Shown here one piece after another: positions 1 to 6,165 of a DNA stretch of 6,834 bases (within the stretch, counting starts at the first letter, position 1; each line of letters begins with the position of its first letter). The notes below the pieces were generated by a model. That model was not told the DNA's origin, did no database searches, and saw only the letters and a list, made by a program, of their open reading frames with translations. The stretch spans positions 1 through 6,834 of the forward strand of contig MVPZ01000074.1 of NCBI GenBank assembly GCA_002067045.1, read 5' to 3'. The position numbers were made by a program, and so were the translations under genes. Origin of the DNA: Methanomassiliicoccales archaeon PtaB.Bin134 (GTDB taxonomy: Archaea; Thermoplasmatota; Thermoplasmata; Methanomassiliicoccales; UBA472).

Positions 1-473
1 GCATCGCTCATCTTGTAGAGGTTCAGCAGCCTCTCCAGCCTCTTCCTCTCCATTCTCAGCCGTTTTTCCTTATCCCGCTCCTCCACCGCCTTGCGCACCT
101 TGTGGGCCAGGTCGGAGTACTGGGATCTGGGGTCCCCTCCCTTCTGCACGTAGAAGTCGGCACCGCTGTTCAGGGCGTCGATGGCCACCTCCTCCCGGCC
201 CCTGCCGGTGAAGAGGATGAACGGGACATCCATCCCCAGGGACCTCACCTTCTTCAGCAGGCTGAGGCCGTCCAATTCGGGCATTTGATAGTCAGATACC
301 ACCGCCTGGAAGTCCCCCTCGGCAAGGGCATCGATGACCTTTGAACTGTCCTCCATGACGGTGACCCTCATCCCGTGGAAAGTCTCGAGGAACTGCTTGC
401 TTATGTCCAGTATGGACGGCTCGTCATCAACCATGAGCACGTCCAACGGTCTGTTGGTGGGCGAGGGGGGCAT
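1..473 (-). CDS. Response regulator receiver domain protein, 5'-partial view of a probable hybrid sensor/regulator (C-terminus beyond window)
   Basis: The frame from an ATG at 473 reads leftward for 157 codons and leaves the window without a stop. Residues about 10-130 form a complete REC (CheY-like) domain. The acidic pair D16-D17 follows the first strand (LMVDDEPS), the phospho-acceptor is D61 in VVSDYQMPELDG, the switch threonine is T89 in FILFTG, and the conserved lysine is K111 in VQKGG. All catalytic residues are intact, so the domain should accept phosphate from a histidine kinase. The segment FTGRGREEVAIDALNSGADF is typical of methanogen REC proteins. From about residue 131 a highly charged helix begins (EERDKEKRLRMERKRLERLL) and leads into LNLYKMSDA, which resembles the linker before GAF/PAS domains in methanogen sensor kinases. 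That C-terminal architecture is inference because it lies outside the window. No Shine-Dalgarno precedes the start, and a TATA-like element at 500-509 would give an almost leaderless transcript. Confidence 0.9.
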   Translation of the reverse strand, partial: MPPSPTNRPLDVLMVDDEPSILDISKQFLETFHGMRVTVMEDSSKVIDALAEGDFQAVVSDYQMPELDGLSLLKKVRSLGMDVPFILFTGRGREEVAIDALNSGADFYVQKGGDPRSQYSDLAHKVRKAVEERDKEKRLRMERKRLERLLNLYKMSD

Positions 474-477
474 GGAC

Positions 478-495
478 GGTATCAATCAAGATACC
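478..495. repeat. Short inverted repeat just upstream of the REC gene
   Basis: GGTATC at 478-483 and GATACC at 490-495 are perfect inverted copies separated by six bases. The element ends 5 nt upstream of the ATG at 473 and lies where transcription of the minus-strand gene would begin. It could be an operator for autoregulation or a small hairpin at the mRNA 5' end. The short arms mean chance is possible. Confidence 0.35.
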
Positions 496-499
496 CTGA

Positions 500-509
500 C
501 ATAATAATG
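500..509. promoter_or_regulatory. TATA-like element shared by the divergent REC and archease genes
   Basis: CATAATAATG is the most AT-rich stretch between the two divergent starts and reads as a TATA-like box on both strands (CATTATTATG on the minus strand). At typical archaeal spacing of about 25-27 bases it would start minus-strand RNA near 478-480, almost at the REC start codon. It would start plus-strand RNA near 531, which leaves a short leader containing the archease ribosome-binding site. Assignment is by position and composition only. Confidence 0.4.
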
Positions 510-561
510 TGCGCACCTGGTTCGCATGAAATGAAACGAGCGGGTCAAGAGGATGATATAC

Positions 562-987
562 ATGGGCGTCGATGGCCTATCCATGAGGTACCGCACCCTG
601 GACCACACCGCGGACGTGATGGTGGAGGCCTTGGGGGGATCCCTGGAGGAATGCTTCGCCAACGCGGCCTACGCCCTCACCGACCAGATGGTGGATGCCG
701 ACCAGGTGCGCCCCCTCGAGACCAGGGAGGTCCTGGCCGAGGGGCATGACCACGAATCCATGCTGTACAACTTCCTCTCCGAGCTGCTGTTCTTGTTCGA
801 TGTCAGTGGGCTCCTGTTCTCGGACCTGTCGGTGCGCTTCCTTGGTAACAAGGTCATCTGCCAGGCCCGGGGCGAGGTCTTCGATCCCGGGCGCCACAGG
901 CCCAAGAAGGAGGTCAAGGCCATCACCTACCACATGATGGAGGTGGACCCCGTGCGTCCGTCGGTGAGGGTGGTGTTCGACATATGA
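562..987 (+). CDS. Archease (RtcB-type tRNA/RNA ligase activator)
   Basis: Archease is a small metal-binding protein that promotes guanylylation and multiple turnover of the RNA ligase RtcB, which joins tRNA exon halves and repairs RNA. The family signature is clear: the N-terminal motif RYRTLDHTADV (residues 9-19), a central FLSELLFLFD segment, then VKAITYHMMEV and the C-terminal VRVVFDI ending at the last residue. The aspartates of DHTADV and of the terminal FDI are known in the family to contribute to metal binding. The 141 residues match the usual length of about 140. Three in-frame ATGs exist at 553, 562 and 583. I chose 562 because AGAGG at 548-552 sits 9 nt upstream, whereas 553 directly abuts it. 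Family alignment would also allow 583, which starts just before the conserved core. The gene is divergent from the REC gene. No rtcB is visible here. Confidence 0.95.
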   Translation: MGVDGLSMRYRTLDHTADVMVEALGGSLEECFANAAYALTDQMVDADQVRPLETREVLAEGHDHESMLYNFLSELLFLFDVSGLLFSDLSVRFLGNKVICQARGEVFDPGRHRPKKEVKAITYHMMEVDPVRPSVRVVFDI

Positions 988-1004
988 TAAGGGCCGGTGA
1001 AGCG

Positions 1005-1016
1005 TTATTTAGATAA
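1005..1016 (+). promoter_or_regulatory. Probable TATA box for the HAD-family gene
   Basis: TTATTTAGATAA lies 18 nt after the archease stop in otherwise GC-rich DNA and fits an archaeal TATA element. Transcription would start near 1038, leaving a leader of about 38 nt before the ATG at 1077. This argues that the HAD gene has its own promoter despite lying in the same direction as archease. Confidence 0.5.
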
Positions 1017-1076
1017 GGGGAGCCTCCTTTATGCCAACACCGCATTTCTGGACGTGATAGGGTGGAGTTCGACATC

Positions 1077-2174
1077 ATGGACGAGGCGTTCCCCTTCGAG
1101 GGGAAGGTGTTCGTTTCCGACCTGCAGGGGCCGGTCACCGCCAATGACAATGCCCGAGAGCTCACCTCCGCCCTGATCGAGAACGGCGACAGGTTCTTTC
1201 AGGCCGTCAGCCGGTACGAGGGCGTCCTGGCCAACATAGTCCGGAAGGACGGGGTCAAGGCCGGGGACACCCTCCGCCTCATACTCCCCTTCCTGAAGGC
1301 CTACGGGGCCACCGATTCATCTCTATTGCGCATGTCCCGGGAGGGATTGCGAACGGTCCCGGGCGCGGGGAAGACCATGCGCTACGTCCAGGAGTTCATG
1401 TCCAGCTTCCTGGTGAGCACCAGCTACGAGCACTACGTGGGGGCGGCCTGCGAGGAGATAGGATTCCCTTTCGAGAACGCCTTCTGCACCAGGCTGAGCA
1501 TGGACATGTACGACCTGGAGGACTGGGAGTCCCAGACCCTGCGCAACCTGGCGCAGGAGATCGCGCGCATGCCCCTCATAGAGGTCCCGGAGAATGCCCG
1601 GAACGTGAGGGACCTGGGACAGGACGATCGTCCCCTGGTGCGGCGGATGGAGGAGATATTCTGGAGCGAGATGACCGACCTCTCCTCCTATCAGCTCATC
1701 TCCCAGGTCAACCCGGTGGGCAGCGACGAGAAGGCCACCTCGGTGGTGGAGATCTGCAAGCGTCTGAGCGTGCCCCTGGAGGATTGCATGTACGTGGGCG
1801 ACGGGGTGACCGACGTCAGGGCGCTGCAGGTGGTACGCAGGAGCGGAGGGCTGTCCTTGGCGTTCAACGGCAACGTCCACGCCCTCCGGGAGGCGGACGT
1901 GGCGGTCATCTCCGATAACACCATAATCACCTCGGTGCTGGCCGAGGTCTTCTACCGCGGCGGGCGCGAGGCGGTGCTGGAGATGGTGGAGGAATGGGGC
2001 ATGGACGAACTAAGGCGCTCCGGCCTGGTCCACGATTATCTGCTTAGGGAATGCGCCCGCCTGTTTCCAGGGAGGCTTCCCACCGTACGGCGCATCGACA
2101 AGGACAACATGGCCTCCCTGGTGGAGGAGAGCTCCCGCATGAGGGCGAAGGTGCGCGGAGCCCCGCTGGATTGA
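1077..2174 (+). CDS. HAD-superfamily phosphohydrolase of the EhaR / COG4030 type
   Basis: This 365-residue protein resembles the archaeal HAD family that includes EhaR, a product of the energy-converting hydrogenase A operon in hydrogenotrophic methanogens. HAD motif I is VFVSDLQGPVTANDNA with nucleophile D15. Motif II is the S114-T115 pair in FLVSTSYEHYV, K219 in GSDEKATS fits motif III, and motif IV is MYVGDGVTDVRAL with D242 and D246. The residue two after the nucleophile is Q17, where classical HAD phosphatases have Asp; family members such as EhaR have a related D-x-E-G-P form. A region of about 80 residues between motifs II and III is probably a cap. The substrate is unknown. The frame could start at a GTG at 1062, but I chose ATG 1077 because GGAG at 1064-1067 lies 9 nt upstream and the conserved part begins just after. 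No hydrogenase genes are adjacent, so the name EhaR would overstate what is known. Confidence 0.85.
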   Translation: MDEAFPFEGKVFVSDLQGPVTANDNARELTSALIENGDRFFQAVSRYEGVLANIVRKDGVKAGDTLRLILPFLKAYGATDSSLLRMSREGLRTVPGAGKTMRYVQEFMSSFLVSTSYEHYVGAACEEIGFPFENAFCTRLSMDMYDLEDWESQTLRNLAQEIARMPLIEVPENARNVRDLGQDDRPLVRRMEEIFWSEMTDLSSYQLISQVNPVGSDEKATSVVEICKRLSVPLEDCMYVGDGVTDVRALQVVRRSGGLSLAFNGNVHALREADVAVISDNTIITSVLAEVFYRGGREAVLEMVEEWGMDELRRSGLVHDYLLRECARLFPGRLPTVRRIDKDNMASLVEESSRMRAKVRGAPLD

Positions 2175-2220
2175 AGGGGAAGCTGCTCCGGGCTACCGTT
2201 ATATTACAGGGGACGATACG

Positions 2221-2228
2221 TTAAAATA
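2221..2228 (+). promoter_or_regulatory. Probable TATA box for the small ORF and exporter
   Basis: TTAAAATA sits in the 77-nt gap after the HAD gene. A start point about 27 nt downstream would fall at 2251, essentially on the ATG at 2252, implying a leaderless mRNA. A second AT-rich element, TTATATTA at 2199-2206, is an alternative that would give a leader of about 20-25 nt. Confidence 0.45.
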
Positions 2229-2251
2229 CGCACGTCATTCTGCCTGAGGTC

Positions 2252-2518
2252 ATGCCCTTCAAACTAGTCCGGCTCCTCCGTCCCAGGAGGCATGGCGTTA
2301 GCGATGCCATCATCCCCGAGCCCGAGCTGCTGGACTATTACTTCGAGGAGTACCAGCTTGGGGGCGTCACCCGCTCCCTGATCCGGGCCGATCCCCCCCA
2401 GAGGGGATTGAGCCAGAGGCTGCCATTGGGCACCGAGGGCCCCAAGAGGAACGATGGATTGGTGGGACCTATGGATGTCTGGTTGGTGCACGACCTCCTT
2501 AACGACATGATGGGCTGA
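2252..2518 (+). CDS. Small uncharacterised protein (88 aa)
   Basis: I do not recognise this protein. It begins with a basic stretch (KLVRLLRPRRHG), continues with an acidic, aromatic segment (PELLDYYFEEYQLGG, about residues 25-39), and ends with an amphipathic stretch, DVWLVHDLLNDMMG. There is no signal peptide, transmembrane segment or cysteine motif. The frame appears real: most codons end in G or C like the neighbouring genes, a TATA-like box lies at leaderless distance, and the next gene begins 25 nt after its stop in the same direction, so the two are probably co-transcribed. GAGGT at 2246-2250 is only 1 nt from the ATG, too close for a good ribosome-binding site, which also fits leaderless initiation. 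A role connected with the exporter is possible but rests on position alone. Confidence 0.65.
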   Translation: MPFKLVRLLRPRRHGVSDAIIPEPELLDYYFEEYQLGGVTRSLIRADPPQRGLSQRLPLGTEGPKRNDGLVGPMDVWLVHDLLNDMMG

Positions 2519-2543
2519 GATTCAATTCAAAGAAGGGATCTAA

Positions 2544-5117
2544 ATGAGCAAGACCTTAGGAATGGTCGGAGGGTTCGTGGGCAAGCGTCCAATGCTGTCC
2601 ATACTGGTCGTCCTCCTGATCACCGCGCTGTCAATATTCTCCGTGGCCTTGAACGGCATCGATAGCAGCTTCACCAACTCCGACTTCACGCCGGACAACG
2701 AGATGACCAAGGCCAGCAATGAGATCGCCGAGACGTTCGCCATGGATTACAGCGTCACCGTTCTGCTGAAGGGGGTCGATGGGGACCTGATCACCCAGAA
2801 AGCCTTCCTGGACGTGCTGGAGGCGGAAAGGAACGTCACCAACAACGCCACCCTGGTGTCCTACCTGAGCACGCCGGCCAATCCGTACGGTTCCGTGGTC
2901 AGCCCGGTCTACATGATCTCATCAGCCATGCTGATGTCCCTGAACCAGACCCAGCTGGACATGCTCAACCTGACCGCGATGCCCACGTATGACAACCTCA
3001 TCAAGCTGATGAAGGTCACCCCCACCTTCCAGCTGAAGGCTGCGGTATATGGGCTGATGTCCTCCCCGTACACCCCCGTGCAGGTGAAGACCTTCCTGCC
3101 CCGCATGTTCACCGCGGACTTCGATCCCACCTCCACCGCTCCGGAGGCCAAGGGCGCCCTGGTGCTCTACAGCTTCAGCAAGGACATGGTGGACGTGACC
3201 GTTCCGTCCCTGGAGCTGGAACAGATGCTCATCGCCGAGATGGGCGACGGGGGCAGCGCCGCGGAGATCGACGTCATGGGCATGGCCTACATCAGCCAGA
3301 GCATCATGGATGCGGCCATGGACGACATCGGGAACCTGTTCCCCATCGCCATCGTGGCCATTATAGTCATCCTGCTGATCATTTATCGGGACATCATCGA
3401 CACCGTGCTGGGGCTGCTCGGCCTGGTCCTGGCCATCGTCTGGATGTACGGTTTCGGGGCGGCCATGGGCTACTCGTTCAACCCCATGACCCTGGTGGTG
3501 CCCATCCTGATCCTCGGGCTGGGTATCGATTACAGCATCCACCTGGTCATGAGGTACCGGGAGGAGCGTGGCGACGGCGAATCCCCTGAATCGGCCACCC
3601 GCAACACCATCGTCTCCGTCGGAGAGGCGCTGGTCCTGGCCACCGTCACCACGGTGATCGCCTTCCTGTCCAACATCACCTCGTCCATGGGCGCCATAGC
3701 CCAGTTCGGAGTGCTGGCCGCCGTGGGGATCATCTCCAGCTTCATCATCATGATACTGCTGGTCCCGGCCAACAAGGTGCTGCGCGACCTGCGCGCCGCC
3801 CGCAAGGGCAAGGAGAACAGGCTGTACCAGAAGAAGGCCCACGGCAAGTACAGCGCCGGGCGCTTCAACACCTACGTCGGCCGGGTGAACCACAAGGCCC
3901 CCTGGGCCGTGGTGGGCGCGGCCCTGGTGGTCACCGCCATCGCCGGCTACGGCGCGGTGAGCCTGCAGACAACCTTCGACCTGAACGATTTCCTGCCGGA
4001 GGAGATTGATGTGGCCCAGAACATAGCCTTCCTTTCCACCGAGTTCAACATCACCGGCGGTTCCACCGCCCAGATGCTGATAAAGGGCGACGTGCTCGAT
4101 CCGGCGGCCGTCTCGGCCATGGAGGATTCCATCGGTGGCATCGCCGGGGTGGACGGGGTACTTCTCAGCGGGGACCGGGCCGATTCCAGTTCGTTCCTGT
4201 CGGTGATGTACGACTTCGCCACCAACTCCACCGGGCCTGGGTACGTGGATCCCAACTACAACGCCACCTTCGCCTCCATGTACGACATGGCCTTCGAGCG
4301 GGCCGGCGGCACCGCGCACATCCGCGACACCACCAACGCCAGCACTATGGGTGCGCTGGTCGGCATGCTCTACATGAACGGAGGCTCGGCGGCGGCCATG
4401 GCCCAGGTGCTGATGCCTGTGGATGACAGCTACACCGCGGTGCTGACGGTCAACATCGACCCCAACGTGATGGGCGGCGACCTAATGGACCTGGCCGAGG
4501 GCTTGGACGCTGCAGCGGAGCCCATGAGGGACGCCGGCCTGAGCGTCACGGTCACCGGTGACACCCTGCTCACCGAGCTGATCATGGAGGAGCTGAACAG
4601 CAGCCAGTCCCAGTCGCTGATCACCACCCTGGTGGCCTCCCTGGTCATCCTGACCATCGTGATGTACGCCCTGCGCCGCTCCCTGACCTTGGGGGCCATG
4701 GCCACCATACCGGTGGCCCTCTGCGTGGTGTGGATGTGGGGCACCATGTACGCCGCGGGCATACCCATGAACGTCATGACCCTGATGATCGCCTCGCTGA
4801 CGGTGGGTATGGGCGTGACCTACGGGATACATGTCACCCACCGCTTCGTGGAGGAGATCCACGAGCACGAGAACATCGAGATGGCCGTGGACAACGCCGT
4901 GGGCAGGACCGGGGTGTCGCTGCTGGGCGCGGCCCTGACCACCGTGGCCGGGTTCGCCATCATCGGGTTCTCCCTGCTGCCGCCGATACAGGAGTTCGGG
5001 CTGATCACGGCCATCGCCATCACCTACAGCTTCCTGGCCTCGGTGTTCGTGCTCCCGGCCTTCTTGGTCATATGGGCGCGGGCCAGGGCCAAGAGGAACA
5101 GCAAGGGTTCGGACTAA
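2544..5117 (+). CDS. MMPL/RND-superfamily exporter (HAE3-like), 12 predicted transmembrane segments
   Basis: This 857-residue membrane protein has the duplicated RND layout. The first half has a transmembrane helix at about 15-37, an extracytoplasmic domain to about 260, then five helices (about 264-281, 287-308, 314-336, 360-377, 383-407). The second half repeats this: a helix at about 453-474, a domain to about 690, and helices at about 692-710, 716-738, 743-765, 791-812 and 818-845. The TM4 motif is GLGIDYSIHLVMRYREE with D329-Y330, the predicted proton-relay position of MMPL-type pumps. The matching second-half motif is VGMGVTYGIHVTHRFVEE, where T759 replaces the aspartate. Family members export lipids, hopanoids or amphiphiles using the ion gradient; the substrate here is unknown. 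Both outer loops contain many N-x-S/T sites (such as NVT, NAT, NQT, NLT, NST), compatible with archaeal surface N-glycosylation. A modest AAGGGA at 2533-2538 precedes the ATG. Confidence 0.92.
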   Translation: MSKTLGMVGGFVGKRPMLSILVVLLITALSIFSVALNGIDSSFTNSDFTPDNEMTKASNEIAETFAMDYSVTVLLKGVDGDLITQKAFLDVLEAERNVTNNATLVSYLSTPANPYGSVVSPVYMISSAMLMSLNQTQLDMLNLTAMPTYDNLIKLMKVTPTFQLKAAVYGLMSSPYTPVQVKTFLPRMFTADFDPTSTAPEAKGALVLYSFSKDMVDVTVPSLELEQMLIAEMGDGGSAAEIDVMGMAYISQSIMDAAMDDIGNLFPIAIVAIIVILLIIYRDIIDTVLGLLGLVLAIVWMYGFGAAMGYSFNPMTLVVPILILGLGIDYSIHLVMRYREERGDGESPESATRNTIVSVGEALVLATVTTVIAFLSNITSSMGAIAQFGVLAAVGIISSFIIMILLVPANKVLRDLRAARKGKENRLYQKKAHGKYSAGRFNTYVGRVNHKAPWAVVGAALVVTAIAGYGAVSLQTTFDLNDFLPEEIDVAQNIAFLSTEFNITGGSTAQMLIKGDVLDPAAVSAMEDSIGGIAGVDGVLLSGDRADSSSFLSVMYDFATNSTGPGYVDPNYNATFASMYDMAFERAGGTAHIRDTTNASTMGALVGMLYMNGGSAAAMAQVLMPVDDSYTAVLTVNIDPNVMGGDLMDLAEGLDAAAEPMRDAGLSVTVTGDTLLTELIMEELNSSQSQSLITTLVASLVILTIVMYALRRSLTLGAMATIPVALCVVWMWGTMYAAGIPMNVMTLMIASLTVGMGVTYGIHVTHRFVEEIHEHENIEMAVDNAVGRTGVSLLGAALTTVAGFAIIGFSLLPPIQEFGLITAIAITYSFLASVFVLPAFLVIWARARAKRNSKGSD

Positions 5118-5125
5118 ACCGCTCA

Positions 5126-5143
5126 TCCCCGCGCAAGCGGGGA
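5126..5143. repeat. REP-like palindrome / hairpin after the exporter gene, possible terminator
   Basis: A 7-bp perfect stem (TCCCCGC / GCGGGGA) closes a GCAA loop of the GNRA class, beginning 8 nt after the exporter stop. The surrounding 29 bases (5122-5150) match the Escherichia coli type I-E CRISPR repeat at about 21 positions by hand alignment, but only one copy is present and there is no spacer structure. A similar core, CCCGC-loop-GCGGG, is widespread as an interspersed palindromic element in prokaryotic genomes. The T-rich stretch CCTTTATTTT follows at 5151-5160, so the hairpin might also help end exporter transcription. Confidence 0.65.
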
Positions 5144-5152
5144 CAAACATCC

Positions 5153-5160
5153 TTTATTTT
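5153..5160 (+). promoter_or_regulatory. Probable TATA box for cutA
   Basis: TTTATTTT is centred about 24 nt upstream of the cutA ATG at 5180. At normal archaeal TATA-to-start spacing the RNA would begin at or within a few bases of the ATG, and no Shine-Dalgarno is present, so a leaderless cutA transcript is likely. Confidence 0.5.
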
Positions 5161-5179
5161 CTGCGAACATCCTTGGACC

Positions 5180-5509
5180 ATGTACTCATCGGTTTTGGTG
5201 ACCGCCCCTGACCAGGCGACCGCGGAACGGCTGGGGATGGACACCGTGGGAAGGGGTCTGGCGGCCTGCGTCAACATGTGGCCGATAAGCTCCATCTATC
5301 GATGGAAGGGGGATCTGATGCAAGAGGCGGAAACGGCCCTGCTGTTCAAGGTTCCCGACTCCGGATTCGAAGCCCTCAGTGAGGCTGTCCTGGAACTGCA
5401 TCCTTATGAGGTGCCGTGCATCGTTCGATACGCAATCGCCGAAGGTCACCGACCCTACCTGGATTGGATAGGGGAGAACGTATTCTCGGACAATGTGAAC
5501 CGGCGTTGA
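5180..5509 (+). CDS. cutA: CutA1-family divalent-ion tolerance protein
   Basis: CutA1 proteins are small, very stable cytoplasmic trimers with a ferredoxin-like fold. They were named for copper tolerance in E. coli, although the molecular role remains uncertain in most organisms. The 109 residues show the family pattern: VLVTAPD near the N-terminus (5-11), GLAACVNMWPISSIYRWKG at 26-44, where C30 is the conserved cysteine, the strand ETALLFKV (51-58), and LHPYEVPCIV at 73-82. The ATG at 5180 was chosen because it places the family's usual N-terminus correctly; the frame stays open further upstream into the exporter gene, but that part is not CutA-like. The gene converges on the Lrp-family gene with only 9 nt between stops, so the two transcripts probably overlap at their 3' ends. 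Confidence 0.95.
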   Translation: MYSSVLVTAPDQATAERLGMDTVGRGLAACVNMWPISSIYRWKGDLMQEAETALLFKVPDSGFEALSEAVLELHPYEVPCIVRYAIAEGHRPYLDWIGENVFSDNVNRR

Positions 5510-5518
5510 TGGACCAGC

Positions 5519-6094
5519 TCACTCCACGGTGACGAAGAAGTGCCCCTGGTACTGCCCGGTGGCCGGGCACCCCATGCATTTCATGTCCTTGAAGGCCTTG
5601 CAGTTCCGGCAGCCGATGGGGTGGCCGCATGGGGACCCATCCACCTTCTGCATGACCAGGCGGGTGGGCAGTATGAACGGCCGCTCGGAGGCGATCACGA
5701 TGTTGAAGTCCACGGCCGTGACCCACTGGTTGGAGCGAATATGGCCGTTCACGATGGCCTCCAGGGTGGAGATGTTCTCGCTGGCGAAGAACAGGCAGAG
5801 GTTGTTCCGGCCGGAGATGGTGAAGCCATGGGCGAAGTAGGGGCAGTCCTTGAACATGTCCAGGATCTCCGCCGGCCGGTTCGATGATATGTCCACCTTG
5901 GCCAGGTAAAGCCCCATCCTCAGCGGGTTGATCCCGTTGAGGGACTCCAGGGCTCCCAGCTCCCGGAGCTTTCTGATCCGCACGGCCACCGAGGGCTGGG
6001 AGATGCCCAGCTCCCTGGCCACGGCCTCCTGGGAAACGCCTGGCTCCTCCGCGAACATGCTTATGATTCTCCGGTCCTTTTCATCGAGGTTCAT
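5519..6094 (-). CDS. Lrp/AsnC-family transcription regulator with a C-terminal cysteine-rich extension
   Basis: This is a 191-residue DNA-binding regulator. Residues 1-50 form the Lrp winged helix-turn-helix: MNLDEKDRRIISMFAEEPGV, then SQEAVARELGISQPSVAVRI as the HTH, then RKLRELGALE. Residues about 60-140 fit the RAM (AsnC_trans_reg) fold, including GFTISGRNNLCLFF in place of the usual glycine-rich ligand turn. Typical Lrp proteins of about 150 residues end there. This one continues for about 45 residues with C156, C162, C165, C173 and C176 plus H158 (spacing C-x5-C-x2-C-x7-C-x2-C), which looks like a zinc or Fe-S site. The gene is divergent from cooS across a 152-nt AT-rich region with inverted repeats, so it probably controls cooS and itself. 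No Shine-Dalgarno precedes the ATG; a TATA-like box at 6127-6136 suggests a leader of only about 10 nt. The signal sensed is unknown. Confidence 0.9.
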   Translation of the reverse strand: MNLDEKDRRIISMFAEEPGVSQEAVARELGISQPSVAVRIRKLRELGALESLNGINPLRMGLYLAKVDISSNRPAEILDMFKDCPYFAHGFTISGRNNLCLFFASENISTLEAIVNGHIRSNQWVTAVDFNIVIASERPFILPTRLVMQKVDGSPCGHPIGCRNCKAFKDMKCMGCPATGQYQGHFFVTVE

Positions 6095-6126
6095 AGTTAC
6101 GATCGGGGTCGATGGCGCTCTTCATC

Positions 6127-6136
6127 TATAAGTTAT
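6127..6136 (-). promoter_or_regulatory. Probable TATA box of the Lrp-family gene
   Basis: Read on the minus strand this is ATAACTTATA. It begins 33 nt upstream of the regulator's ATG at 6094, predicting a start near 6103 and a very short leader. Its core ATAACTTAT also occurs in the cooS promoter at 6181-6189, so it may be a regulator-binding motif instead of, or as well as, a TATA element. Confidence 0.4.
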
Positions 6137-6144
6137 TCGTCAAT

Positions 6145-6163
6145 ATTATCAATTAATTATCAA
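6145..6163. repeat. Direct repeat ATTATCAA in the lrp-cooS intergenic region
   Basis: ATTATCAA occurs at 6145-6152 and again at 6156-6163, an 11-base period, close to one DNA helical turn. The related TTATCAC lies at 6187-6193 inside the right arm of the larger inverted repeat. Helically phased half-sites are expected for Lrp-family proteins, which bind cooperatively as multimers. In DNA this AT-rich, chance copies are possible. Confidence 0.4.
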
Positions 6164-6165
6164 CT

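Noticed and set aside
509..516. 8-bp palindrome GTGCGCAC upstream of archease
   Set aside because: Too short and GC-rich to separate from chance in this genome without comparison.
102..749. Two plus-strand frames at the left end (102-344 and 375-749)
   Set aside because: The first is antisense to a receiver domain with all catalytic residues. The second runs from that gene into archease in the wrong frame.
1323..1880. A 185-residue minus-strand open frame inside the HAD gene
   Set aside because: The plus-strand frame has all HAD motifs; the reverse frame shows no family features.
2922..4319. A 465-residue minus-strand open frame rich in His, Gly, Asp and Val
   Set aside because: It lies entirely within the exporter gene, whose plus-strand product has clear helices and motifs. 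The composition is that of an antisense shadow in GC-rich DNA.
4482..5150. A 222-residue minus-strand open frame opposite the exporter's 3' end
   Set aside because: Antisense shadow with no recognisable domain. Its first residues are encoded by the REP-like hairpin.
5122..5150. CRISPR array
   Set aside because: Only one copy of the I-E-like repeat exists in the window, with no second repeat at spacer distance and no cas genes.
4730..5509. A 259-residue plus-strand frame running from inside the exporter into cutA
   Set aside because: Only the part from the ATG at 5180 is CutA-like. The upstream part is a charged, frame-shifted reading of the exporter gene and the hairpin, so it is not a fusion protein.
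5529..5887. Plus-strand frames opposite the Lrp-family gene
   Set aside because: The minus strand encodes a clear HTH and RAM domain; the opposite frames have no recognisable features.
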